20,000 nt of DNA from Chrysomallon squamiferum (GCA_012295275.1 CM022678.1:15788045-15808044), one strand, 5' to 3'; counted from the stretch's first letter, positions 9,438 to 19,283 are shown. The notes: generated by a model not told the origin, from the letters alone. Program-made: numbers and translations.

Positions 9438-9551
9438 TTTTTATATACATTTAATAAACATAGGTGGAGTGACTGACAAATACAGAACTTCCATGTTTAC
9501 TGGTTATTCAAATTTTTATGATTTTTCACGGTTCTAATTTTGTTGCTGCAG

Positions 9552-9553
9552 TT

Positions 9554-9646
<93 letters not shown>

Positions 9647-9860
9647 CATTTTGTTCTTCTTTTATAATTTTTATTATTGTTATCATCATCTCATTATCAT
9701 TATCATTACTATTATTTTATAAATCATTTATAAGCATGTATTTTACCATTATTATTATTATTATAGAATATCATCATCGTTATCATTATCATCATCACCA
9801 TAATCATTATTAGTATCATCATGATCGTCATAATCATTAGCATCATCCTCATTATTGTCG
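9552..9860. repeat. TTTA, TTA and ATC compound tract
   Basis: A TTTA array passes at about 9588 into a TTA array ending near 9645. Degenerate ATC/ATT trinucleotides follow to about 9860. The open frame over the array is a repeat translation. Confidence 0.9.
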
Positions 9861-10603
9861 CCGTTGTAAGTAAATCTTTTTCTCTGTAACAGCAGCAAAT
9901 CAAACTATTTTACTTTTCGAAAATATTATTCAGAATTCTGTTATTGCCACGTTCAGTAACAACTCGTGACATTAAATATTATCTTACAGTCAGTTATTTA
10001 ATAAGATTAAAATATACTGAGTTGTTATTAAATTAAACATTAACGATTCTTGCTAACGTAGCAACTGAATAAACTGCATGTTTAAATCGCAGCTACTGCA
10101 TGTCAGAATGACGTAACATTAATTAATAACCGTCGAATGAATTCGATTATATAAGGTAACATAGACTAAAGCGTAATTATAATCCCTGTTTTTCAAGAAT
10201 CGGTGTACATGAGTTTGAGAATTTCTTTAAATAATATCTGTAAATAATCCTAACTAATCGTCTCTCTCATTTTAAATATAAGTATGAACTTATTAAATAA
10301 TGCTATTTTAAAATAATCTATCAGTTATATATATATTATCACAGCGATTGATCAGAAAGTTAAAATTATTAACTTAGAAAAAACGGATCCACAAACCGCT
10401 GAGTTTATACGTATTTTTAATATAATAATATAGATTATTACTGTCACTTTCGTATTTATTATTTTAATATTTGAAGAAAAATAGAGCCAGTGTTCTTTTG
10501 GAGAAAATTTAAAAATAATGATAGCTGTTTGTTTTATAAAGAAAACTGTGATAATGTTATTAGTTAAAGGTGCTGCTAAAATTAATTAGAATTAGAAAGA
10601 ACA
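9861..10603. other. AT-rich spacer
   Basis: No gene, promoter or element is recognised. One TGACGTAA site lies near 10109. All frames are densely stopped. Confidence 0.7.
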
Positions 10604-10773
10604 AAATAATAACTATAATAATGACAAAAACAACAATAATTATAATAAAAGTAACAATAGCACAACAACAATAGTGATTGTATAACAACAACAACAATAA
10701 CAATAATAATAATGACGACAACAAAACAATAATAATAGTGACAGTAAAAATAATGACAACAACAGCAATAATT
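10604..10773. repeat. Degenerate CAA/TAA tract
   Basis: Imperfect AAC, AAT and GAC trinucleotides on the plus strand. Confidence 0.85.
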
Positions 10774-11019
10774 TCATTTAAAGTAATTATATATTAAAAC
10801 AGTTTCTTTCTCCTACTGTAGTTCATCTCATAAGCACTGTATCACGCTTGTCTGTTTTGTTTCTTATTAATAAACCTTCCACTACACTTTTGTAGACATA
10901 TATATATAAATAGTAACTAACTACGTACTATTAGCACTTCTATATACGTCATGTGAACGAGCTTACGTACGTACGTGTGTGTGTGTGCGTGTGTGTGTGT
11001 GCCGTATATATCCTGTCTG
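10774..11019. other. Spacer with GTAC and TG tract; minus-strand TATA box adjacent
   Basis: A TACGTACGTACG run leads into TG repeats at about 10963-11002. Just to the right, TATTTATA at 11021-11028 is a TATAAATA box read on the minus strand, with no gene assigned to it. Confidence 0.5.
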
Positions 11020-11130
11020 CTATTTATAGTGGCTATGACGATATGCGGCAGGCAAAAATAAATAAAATATATCTGTAAAAATACACAGCCCGCGGTGATC
11101 AGTCATCTTAGAATGAAAGTTGTGACACGT
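11020..11130 (-). CDS. Possible terminal exon, unrecognised
   Basis: On the minus strand an unusually good polypyrimidine tract and acceptor (TTTCTTTTATCTTTTGTCAG) lead into 36 open codons ending at TAG (11020-11022). The product starts TCHNFHSKMTDHRGLC and continues IFTDIFYLFLPAAYRHSHYK. Two cysteines and four early histidines and aspartates hint at a metal site, but the spacing fits no zinc finger family that I know. No AATAAA follows within a short distance. The frame is also open upstream of the acceptor, so the splice site is not needed to explain it. Confidence 0.15.
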   Translation of the reverse strand, partial: TCHNFHSKMTDHRGLCIFTDIFYLFLPAAYRHSHYK

Positions 11131-11399
11131 CTGACAAAAGATAAAAGAAACATCGTTTAAAGAAAACAACAATCGGACGAAACGGTGCTGCGTTTGTTTA
11201 CGGTGTTTCCATGGCGACCCAGACACAATTTTTGCTTAAGTGTATCTTTATTAGATATCGATATACCAGAAAACGCGACCTTGAATTACCATCCAGGACA
11301 ACTGTTAATTGATCAATACATGAATATAATTTAGTATCTGAAAAAACCCTGCTTAATACAGTATTCAAAGCCTCATTATAACCCAAGTATGATGAATCT

Positions 11400-11700
11400 G
11401 TATATTTGTTTGTATATGTAGATGTATATGTATGTATGCATGGACGTATGTATGTGTGTATATGTATGTAACTATGTATGCATGCATGCATGCATGTACG
11501 CATATGTATGTATGTATATTTGTGTGTATATATATAAAATATTATGTCTGTGTATGTGTATATATATATACATACGTAAACACATAAATACACATAAATA
11601 TACATACACAAATACACACATATAACGATCCACACACAATAAATATACAATATAAACATAAATAAACACACCCATTCATCAATGTCTGTGTGTGTGTAAA
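11400..11700. repeat. ATGT/TATG and CACA-rich tract
   Basis: Degenerate TATG/TGCA repeats at about 11400-11565, including a short GCATGCATGCATGCATG run near 11478, are followed by CATA/CACA sequence to about 11700. Reading frames of 67-169 codons on both strands translate these repeats and are not genes. Confidence 0.85.
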
Positions 11701-11781
11701 TACTCATAATCTGATTTCAAGGCATTATTCTACGACTCAGTTAAAAAAGAAAATAGACAAAAAGTTCAGTATATCTGTGTG

Positions 11782-11784
<3 letters not shown>

Positions 11785-11838
<54 letters not shown>
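11785..11838. repeat. AG microsatellite
   Basis: An uninterrupted AG array of about 27 units. Confidence 0.95.
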
Positions 11839-11841
<3 letters not shown>

Positions 11842-12221
11842 TCAAATCAATTTCTACTTGTTACGGTTTAATTCAAACAGAAAACGTGTGTTTCAGAAAC
11901 TAATCTTACAATCAACAAACAGAGAAGACAATACTGTGTTTTTCTAGTTAACCTGTATTTAAATAGATAACAAACTAAATGTTCCGTATCATTTACAATG
12001 ACAATGTGAGTATCTCCGTTTTACGATTAAACTCGGTGATCTTTAAACCTGTATAGAAAATTGAAAACTAGCCTAACAACAAACTTCAAATATCTCTGTA
12101 ATTAAATAAGTACGCATATTACGTGATGCAGTCTTCAGTTTAAACGCTGCCTCGCAAACAGAACTATACTTACACAGGTTAGTCACGTTGGGAAACATTT
12201 CAACCAGTCTGAAAGGAAAGG
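11839..12221. other. Spacer with one splice-flanked 35-bp segment
   Basis: No gene is established. On the minus strand 12208-12174 is bounded by a strong acceptor (CCTTTCCTTTCAG) and a strong donor (GTAAGTAT). Its single open frame reads LVEMFPNVTNL. It could be a microexon or a chance pairing. Confidence 0.35.
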
Positions 12222-12320
12222 TTATCGTATCAAACTGACATGTGTTTTTCGGCAGTTAGGAAACTCGAGGTCGCAGGGATTATGCCACAGAGTGAAATCG
12301 TTCCTGACACAGGTTATATG
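12222..12320 (-). CDS. Cysteine-patterned terminal segment resembling a C-type lectin or Kazal domain end
   Basis: The minus-strand frame reads HITCVRNDFTLWHNPCDLEF and then PNCRKTHVSLIR before a stop. The order C-V, six residues, W, P-C, F-P, C, K is like the last third of a C-type lectin domain, where CV...W...C...C-E/K closes the fold shortly before the stop. Spacing is one residue short in two places. NPC-D-L-E with a cysteine six residues later also resembles Kazal inhibitors, but the final Kazal cysteine is missing. A consensus acceptor (CCTGTGTCAG) falls inside it at 12304-12305. Composition is richer in GC than its neighbours. It may be a decayed or partial exon. Confidence 0.25.
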   Translation of the reverse strand, partial: HITCVRNDFTLWHNPCDLEFPNCRKTHVSLIR

Positions 12321-12388
12321 ACGTTGTCGCATGCCGCCGGGGACGGGCAGGGGGGGGAGGTGTATTATTATTAAACTAATAAATAAAT

Positions 12389-12530
12389 AGATGAGTGGAT
12401 GAAAGAATGGTCTGATGGATGGAAGGAACGATATTTGCATGGACGTATGTATGGATGGTTGGATGAATGAAAGAAATAATAGTCGAAGGAAGGAATTACA
12501 GATGGATGGAAGGATGAATGAAGGATTTTA
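12389..12530. repeat. Degenerate GGAT tetranucleotide tract
   Basis: GGATGAATGAAAGAA-type units on the plus strand, heavily mutated, indicating an old microsatellite. Confidence 0.85.
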
Positions 12531-13199
12531 TACACGAAGGTATGTCTTTAATGAATTAATGAATGTCTTTAGCTACATGATTTAGTTTTAATCCGTTACT
12601 GACAGAATAACTTCTATACAATAATGAATGGCACTATATGTTATATTAATTTATAATAAATATATTTTCTGTGACCAATCAAAAACCTCATTGCATAGTT
12701 TAACTATGTAAAAAAATGAATATGTATAATAAAAAAACAATAACTATAATAATAAAATGATAATGATGATGATGATGATGATAATGATTATGATTATAAT
12801 AAAAACAAGAACAGCAATAACAACATCAGTAATAACAATAATGAAAGAATAACAGTAACAACAATAACAGTATCACGAAATAACCATACAACCAACGCTG
12901 AAGTATTCTACAAATTTAAAACAGTTTCTAAATTAACCATTAATTATTTTTTCACACCTCTTAGTAAACCAGTTTAACCTTAATTATATAACTCCATCTT
13001 ACAGTACTGATGATCGATTATAATGGAAGATATTTAGCTATTTTTCTTTGGATTTGAGTGTCGATTAATTTCGAATTTTGTGATGTCATAACAACACGGT
13101 GTTATATCGAATAGAATATTATGTAACAACAAATAATATGAAATATTAGCGACAACTGTGAAGTCATTAAGGATGAGTGGAATTACAGTTTAACACTAC
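12531..13199. other. AT-rich spacer
   Basis: GATG and AAC/AAT tracts lie near 12750-12860. No gene or element is recognised. Confidence 0.7.
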
Positions 13200-13373
13200 T
13201 GCCACAAACATCATCACTACTAGAACTACTACTACTACGACCGAGTCTAATTGTACAGCTACTCTACTTTTACTGCTACCAGAACTACCACTACTACTAT
13301 TGCTATTGTTACTACCACTATTACTACTATTACTGCAACTATTATTACTACTACTACTACTCTGCTACTCCGC

Positions 13374-13407
<34 letters not shown>
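13200..13407. repeat. ACT/ATT compound trinucleotide tract
   Basis: Degenerate ACT/GCT/ATT trinucleotides end in a pure ATT array at about 13374-13407. The open frame here encodes threonine, leucine and isoleucine runs only. Confidence 0.9.
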
Positions 13408-13517
13408 GAAAATAAATTAATAAATAAACAAACAAATAAATAACAAAAGAAAAACAAAACAATCCGGTCACCCGAGAGACTCAGTGTTACAGCACTCAAA
13501 TCGGTAGCCAGTAATAA

Positions 13518-13739
13518 CTTTATATTTGTAATATCACCACAACAGCAAACGAACAAGCGGGTGCTACACACTCAAGTATTGCTCTAATGTGTTTCATGTC
13601 ACAACGTGGCTGCAGATACACATTCAACTGTAGACCTCATGGTAAACAGAGTTTAGCCTTCGTACTTAATGTTCTTTGTGCTGGGCCGTGGTCGGTTCAA
13701 AGTTTCGTGTCCAGAAACCGTTTGAAGAATGGTAAATAA
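13518..13739 (+). CDS. Open segment, unrecognised, with downstream AATAAA
   Basis: A plus-strand frame is open for 73 codons. From the first ATG (13587) it would give 50 residues starting MCFMSQRGCRYTFNCRPHGK and ending in NRLKNGK. It has four or five cysteines and a short hydrophobic stretch (LAFVLNVLCAG). AATAAA signals occur at 13890 and 13894, about 150 bp beyond the stop. There is no Kozak-strength start, signal peptide or known domain. It could be a terminal exon, or a chance frame in sequence that is less AT-rich than average. Confidence 0.18.
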   Translation, partial: LYICNITTTANEQAGATHSSIALMCFMSQRGCRYTFNCRPHGKQSLAFVLNVLCAGPWSVQSFVSRNRLKNGK

Positions 13740-13814
13740 GACCATTAACGGATCCATTTACGATCCATGGTTGTCGGGTTTCGAAAAGTTCTGTCGCAAA
13801 ACCATTATATTAAC

Positions 13815-13820
13815 TGTTGC

Positions 13821-13853
<33 letters not shown>
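13815..13853. repeat. TTG microsatellite
   Basis: An uninterrupted TTG/GTT array of about 12 units. Confidence 0.95.
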
Positions 13854-13855
<2 letters not shown>

Positions 13856-14055
13856 TCTCCAAACCGAATATTTGATTGGTGTTGATATCAATAAATAAAA
13901 TCTCGTTAGTGTAAATGTAAGTCTGTTACAGTTATTCCGAGTCGGGCGTGTCCAGGCTAGACACACTTTAATCTTGGTTGAGTGTCGCAGTTTTATCGTT
14001 ATCGAAACTGAAGTGGCTGATAGTGTAAGATAATCTGGTTCCCGTTAACAGTTTA

Positions 14056-14289
14056 TCAGACAACTTCCTGAACGGGCGAGGATGGCAGGGTGACCTGTAG
14101 CATAGAAGCGGTGCCGAACACGTACTTCTCGTAAAAGTCGGCGCTCTTTGACAGGTGTATACGTGATAGTGTGTCTATGAGGGTTTCTTCTCTGATTACC
14201 TGTATGACCCTTCGCAAAATGTCAGAGCCACATAGCCGAAGATAAAAACGTGTTTTAGTGCGTCGCAAAATAAAACATTCCAGTTTTTT
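14056..14289 (-). CDS. Coding-like segment with a relaxin B-chain-like stretch
   Basis: The minus-strand frame is open from a TAG at 14290-14292 to a TGA at 14056-14058, 77 codons. It has no standard start codon in its first half. GC at third positions is well above the local background, especially in the part encoding SADFYEKYVFGTASMLQ. The segment FYLRLCGSDILRRVIQ resembles insulin/relaxin B chains (RLCG, then R at +5 and VI at +7/+8 from the glycine). A donor-like CAG/GTAATC follows the Q (14200/14199), just before where the family's second B-chain cysteine would fall. Read without splicing that position is isoleucine. Whether this is a relaxin-like exon, another protein or an open frame by chance cannot be settled here. 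Confidence 0.28.
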   Translation of the reverse strand, partial: KKLECFILRRTKTRFYLRLCGSDILRRVIQVIREETLIDTLSRIHLSKSADFYEKYVFGTASMLQVTLPSSPVQEVV

Positions 14290-14292
14290 CTA

Positions 14293-14622
14293 ACTGCTAT
14301 ATCTTAACTTACGTCCTTGCAATACATTTGTGTGTGTTTGAGTGCGATTTTGTTAGTTTATCTCGTACTTTATTATTATCAAAGAATGGTGGCCTTCAGC
14401 ATTGAAAAAAAAAAAAAATTAAAGAAAAAAGTAAATAGAAAAGAAAAAGAAAAAAAAGAAGAAAAAGAACCTAACTGGAAATATCAAGAGTATCGATAAA
14501 TTATTTGCATGTAAACTTCAATAAGCAGTTAAATACCAATGACAAATAACAAAGTCCCTCGTCATAACTATAACATTACACTCACACACCCATAACATAC
14601 ATGCACACATACTAACATGCAC
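14293..14622. other. Spacer with A-rich tract
   Basis: A-rich sequence at about 14405-14470 gives lysine-rich frames that are not credible proteins. A minus-strand donor GTAAGT at 14312-14307 ends a short frame that is open from about 14386; no family is visible. Confidence 0.55.
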
Positions 14623-15510
<888 letters not shown>

Positions 15511-15839
15511 TATTATTATTATTATTATTATTATTATTGTAAATGATGATGATGATGATCATGCCAATAATTATAATGGCGGTGGTGATGATGGTATGCA
15601 TTTCATAGCAAACAGAGTCATTGTTTTCAAAAGGTAATTTTTCTATTGTTATCAATTTCATACAGACTGAAAACATATGTTATAACTTTTGTTTTCTGTT
15701 TTCAGGTTTGGTTTTTAGTAATGACATTATTTACTTATATTATATTTTCTTTAGCCTCCAAACTTTACAGGCTATGCTGTACACTTTAAATCTGTTCCTA
15801 ATTTTGTATTAATTAATTAATTAATTCTTCTTCTTCTTC

Positions 15840-15879
<40 letters not shown>

Positions 15880-15880
15880 T
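15511..15880. repeat. ATT, ATG, TTC and ATT arrays with a short spacer
   Basis: ATT at 15511-15539 is followed by GATGATGATGATG at about 15544-15558. After a spacer with no gene, AATT units, a TTC run and a second ATT array fill about 15793-15880. Confidence 0.85.
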
Positions 15881-15993
15881 TCGCACAGTAAAAATGCGCT
15901 TCCTACCCATTCACGATTTGCAGCAAATAAATATAATTTTGATGACTAATTATTTAATATAATATAATTATTATTATAATGCTATGTACTTAC

Positions 15994-16044
15994 TTATACA
16001 GTCATTTCTACTTCCAGCACTTCTCCAACGAGGGACGGCCAGAA
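15994..16044 (-). CDS. Splice-flanked 51-bp segment, possible exon
   Basis: On the minus strand a consensus acceptor (TTTCCTCGTTTTACAG) and donor (GTAAGTAC) bracket 51 bp of roughly even GC. One frame, LAVPRWRSAGSRNDCI, is open through both ends. Another reads FWPSLVGEVLEVEMTV and stops exactly at the donor. The plus strand competes: an equally good acceptor (CATTTCTACTTCCAG, ending 16017) opens frames that stop within 42 codons before AATAAA at 16121-16126, one giving DGQNCKTRKYPVSWFCN. No family is recognised on either strand, and only one can be right. Confidence 0.15.
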   Translation of the reverse strand, partial: FWPSLVGEVLEVEMTV

Positions 16045-16279
16045 CTGTAAAACGAGGAAATATCCAGTGTCGTGGTTTTGTAACTAATTGCAAACATTTA
16101 CATGTATTGTTAATGCCGACAATAAATCACCTTATCACAGCCACCTGACCGCGCGCTTAATCGCTTTCTTATTGATCTAATTAACCAATAAAACTCCCAA
16201 CAGTTTTGAAACTAACACAATTATAAATAATAAAACCCTCCTCCCAAAAGTAAAAAAAAAAAAAATCATGAACGTACCT

Positions 16280-16679
16280 GCACAATAAAAAGCCGACGTG
16301 AACCAATCGTAAGAAAAAAAGCGCACTCAAATTACGTCAGTGATCCCGCGTCACTTCTGTACATCTGCACGCGCCAGAAGTTAAGCAGAAGTGGATACGG
16401 TCCATGTTTTCCTGGAAACTGTCAAGCTAAATATCCAATAACATTCAGGGAAAGACAGCGCGTTGACAAAACGACGATAAACTGTTGAAAAAACTCAACG
16501 CAGCAACTTGACCTAAATCTGTTGCAGTCTATTTTCCGCGTGTTAAAAAGTCGTGCATATCCATATAACTATAACAACAACCTGTAACGCTACCGAACAC
16601 GGACTTTCCCCTCTGCCTGAATATTTCGTTGTTTGAGTAACGCGGGAAATAGCAGCAGTCAAGGTGCTTGCGAAGGGAA
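16280..16679 (+). promoter_or_regulatory. CpG-rich promoter-like island with a non-coding first exon
   Basis: From about 16320 to 16680 CpG dinucleotides are roughly as frequent as base composition predicts, unlike the surrounding DNA. The island holds CCAAT (16302-16306), an ACGTCA CRE half-site near 16334, a CATATAACTATAA TATA-like stretch near 16562 and, at its right edge, a full-consensus donor GTAAGTG (16680-16686). The simplest reading is a plus-strand promoter with a first exon ending at 16679. The exon has no useful open frame, so it would be 5' UTR, with the rest of the gene to the right. No downstream exon of it was identified. Confidence 0.3.
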
Positions 16680-16855
16680 GTAAGTGAAGAAGAATATTGT
16701 TCAATAGAGTTTTTTTTTAATCTTTTTTTTTTTTTTTTTTTTTGTCACTTTTCTATTTTTGTCAGAAAATTTCGTCTGCAGATATTTTAGTTTATTGTTA
16801 TTACTATTTTGGAAGGAAGATGAATAAATAAATAAATATTATACCTCAAGTAACT

Positions 16856-16888
<33 letters not shown>

Positions 16889-17053
16889 AAAGTGGCTGTA
16901 ATGGTAGCTGCAGCATTGAATAAATAAATAAGTAAATATATAAATGAATATTTATGACCAGTAGTAGTAGTAGCGGCAGCAGTAGTATTAATATGTTTAA
17001 ATTTCATTTTATCAATGTGTATTTCAGTCTTTAATCACAGATCTAACATTTAA
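16680..17053. other. Spacer with T-run and GTA/CAG tracts
   Basis: A T-run lies at about 16727-16743. GTA arrays at 16856-16888 and GTA/GCA repeats at 16961-16986 are separated by TAAA units. The composition recalls the array at 8171-8610. No gene is seen. Confidence 0.7.
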
Positions 17054-17160
17054 TTAATTTTGTACAAATACAACAGCATTATACATTTTACTAATTTAAT
17101 ACCGAAAAGCGACTTCATCCATTTATTTAACTTTTGAAATAAAACTTAAAATTTATCATA

Positions 17161-17378
17161 TTAATATCCGTTTGAATCATACATGTAACTTTACTAAATT
17201 TACTGTTAAAATGACACTGTAACCTCACGTTTTAATTTTAAAATAGAATCGTTACGTTATCATATTAATTTGCATTCAAAACAGACTCGTGATTTCTCTA
17301 CCTTAATGGACCCTTAAAATAAACCCGTGACGTCACATTATTAATTTGCACTTAATCACACTTGTGACATCACACGGT
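17161..17378. repeat. Decayed tandem repeat with a period near 38 bp
   Basis: Units starting TTAATTT or TTAATGG begin at 17265, 17303 and 17341, exactly 38 bp apart. Diverged units of about 33-37 bp precede them at about 17161, 17195 and 17230. Unit ends share a GTGAC-TCAC core: GTGACGTCACA in one, GTGACATCACA in the next, and weaker matches (GTAACCTCACG) further left. Possible still older units reach back to about 17054. It is a minisatellite in which the CRE-like palindrome at 17328-17335 is part of the unit. Confidence 0.6.
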
Positions 17379-18078
17379 AACAATATTCTGCTAGTGGATA
17401 TTAATAGATCGATTATTATTTTACACTCTGTATTAAGTTAAGAGCGATTTCTGATAATGGAACCCAGTAACTATAATGAAATTTTTTTCGCACATTCTCG
17501 CAAACCTAAGTTAATTTCAAATTTCTCTGACTGCTGGAGTGTGTGCGTTTGACACACTTGGAAGACAATTAAAGGTGTGAACTCGTATATGTAAATTATC
17601 TTTTAGAGACAATATAACGCCGCGGTTCATTGAATAGATTAGATAGCTTTAAGGTAAACCTATACCATAACAAATAGATGCGGTGCTATCTTTTTGTATT
17701 TATTTATGTGTTAAAAGTTTAAATGCAGATATTTTTTTTTTTTTTTTTTTTTTTTTTAACGATATAGATAGAACCGATTGATTAATGTTTCAACTTCAAG
17801 TAAAACGTTTTTTTTTTTTTGTTTTTTTTTTTGTTTTTAATATGTTTTCGAAGGAAAAACGGTTTTTCTGCAACCTAGCCTGTGAAGAAAACAACACGTG
17901 ACTTGTTTAGAAACTGCACAGTCTAACCCAGAGAACACTGTTTTTCTTTTTTAATTTTAATTTTAATTTTAATTTTTAGATATATGATGTTGAAATTACT
18001 AACGTATATGGAATTATTAAAGTTGTTTATTCGTACACAGTTACGACTCACATAATCAAAACTTTAGATAGTATCAAA
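17379..18078. other. AT-rich spacer with long T-runs
   Basis: A T-run of about 28 bases lies near 17731-17758, shorter runs at 17809-17836 and a TTTTAA array at about 17950-17977. The long T-run could be the reversed A-tail of an old retroposon, but no element body or target duplication is recognisable. No gene is seen. Confidence 0.6.
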
Positions 18079-18263
18079 AATAGCAACAACAATAATATAA
18101 TAATAATACAACAATAATAACAATAATGAAAGTACTACTACTACTAATAATAATAATATTAATAACATTAATCACAGGAAATAACATTAAACAACAACAA
18201 TAATAGTAACAGTAACAATAACATAATAATAATAGTAATAATAGTAATAATAGTAATAATAGC

Positions 18264-18300
<37 letters not shown>
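18079..18300. repeat. AAT/AAC/AGT compound trinucleotide tract
   Basis: Imperfect AAC, AGT and AAT units end in a pure AAT array at about 18257-18299. The minus-strand frame over it encodes leucine and tyrosine runs only. Confidence 0.9.
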
Positions 18301-18425
18301 TAAAAAATAAAAACAAACGAAATAAAAGAATCTATACACTGAGTAAAATATTACAAAGCTTACTTACTGTACCTTACAATACCGAGAATTTCTTTTCAAA
18401 CACAGATTTGAAACTTTTTTTTTAA

Positions 18426-18593
18426 CCAAATGACGTAAAAGAACGTCCTTGTTACTGTGTCAGGTTTAACTATTTATTTTCAAAAACATTATCTTGTAGG
18501 ATTCTAGCTCCCTGTAACAGATGCACGAATCGTAAGCTTCTAACCCTCCCAAGATCCGCCATCACAGCTCGCCCGTTTCAATTCACTGAATAA
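18426..18593 (+). CDS. Open cysteine-containing segment ending at a poly(A) signal
   Basis: A plus-strand frame is open for 55 codons with no ATG. It ends at a TAA that lies inside an AATAAA (18589-18594); a second AATAAA follows at 18608. The product has five cysteines (PCYC, LSC, APCNRC) and a basic tail. AG acceptor-like sites occur at the end of TTACTGTGTCAG and of ATTATCTTGTAG. If real it would be a 3' terminal exon with almost no 3' UTR, which is unusual. No family is recognised. Confidence 0.15.
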   Translation, partial: PNDVKERPCYCVRFNYLFSKTLSCRILAPCNRCTNRKLLTLPRSAITARPFQFTE

Positions 18594-19034
18594 AGAAATT
18601 ATTTTAGAATAAAGAAGATCTGTGAGGGGTAATTTTAATTGGCGAAGTATTCTGAGATATCACTAAATACAGAAGAACACCCACTTCTACTCATTTATTC
18701 TCTTTCTTCTTTTTTTTATGTCTTATTTTTATTTCTTCATCTGTTTCTTCTTCTTATTATTATTATTTTTATTTATTTATTGTTTATTGTTTATTTGTTT
18801 ATTTATTATATATATTTTTAATACAGAATCTTAGTCTAGCAATAACCGACTCTTTTATTTAACTTTTGATTCACACTTTCAGATTTTTGAAATATTTTAA
18901 ATCGAAAGCAGTATCATAGATTTTTGTAAAGATCTATTTGTCAATCTGAATAGTAACAGTTGTCTCCCTTATTCTTTTCAACCATTAGATTAAATATTTA
19001 ATGAATATATATTTATTCTTTCTTTTTTTATTAT
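18594..19034. other. AT-rich spacer
   Basis: Pyrimidine-rich and TTTA-rich sequence at 18690-18810 produces hydrophobic frames that are not credible proteins. No gene is recognised. Confidence 0.7.
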
Positions 19035-19035
19035 A

Positions 19036-19074
<39 letters not shown>

Positions 19075-19189
19075 GTATGTATGTGTAGATATATTATAAA
19101 AACAATTACACGCACGCACACCCACACGCATACAAACCAATACATACATAATACATATAGCTTACACAAACATAGATACACACATGAAC

Positions 19190-19283
<94 letters not shown>
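19035..19283. repeat. TG/TA, CACA and long TC-AC arrays
   Basis: TG then TA repeats lie at about 19036-19073 and degenerate CACA/CATA at 19108-19190. A TC array at about 19193-19264 is joined to an AC array ending near 19283. Confidence 0.95.

Noticed and set aside
11215-11316. Plus-strand ATG frame of 33 codons starting MATQTQFLLKC
   Set aside because: Weak start context, overlaps a minus-strand candidate, and no supporting donor or domain.
11198-11707. The longest open frame in the window, 169 codons on the minus strand
   Set aside because: Most of it translates the TATG/CACA microsatellite into Tyr-Ile-His-Thr runs, and no domain or coding composition is visible.
13690-13725. B-box-like GGTTCAAAG and nearby short inverted repeat as a tRNA or SINE
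   Set aside because: No matching A box at tRNA spacing and no cloverleaf; the similarity is limited to a few bases.
17700-17850. Long T-runs as the A-tail of a minus-strand retroposon
   Set aside because: No target-site duplication or recognisable element body beside the runs; slippage-grown T-tracts are common in this window.
18074-18316. Minus-strand leucine-rich hydrophobic frame
   Set aside because: Translation of an AAT/AAC trinucleotide tract; the apparent membrane segment is a repeat artefact.
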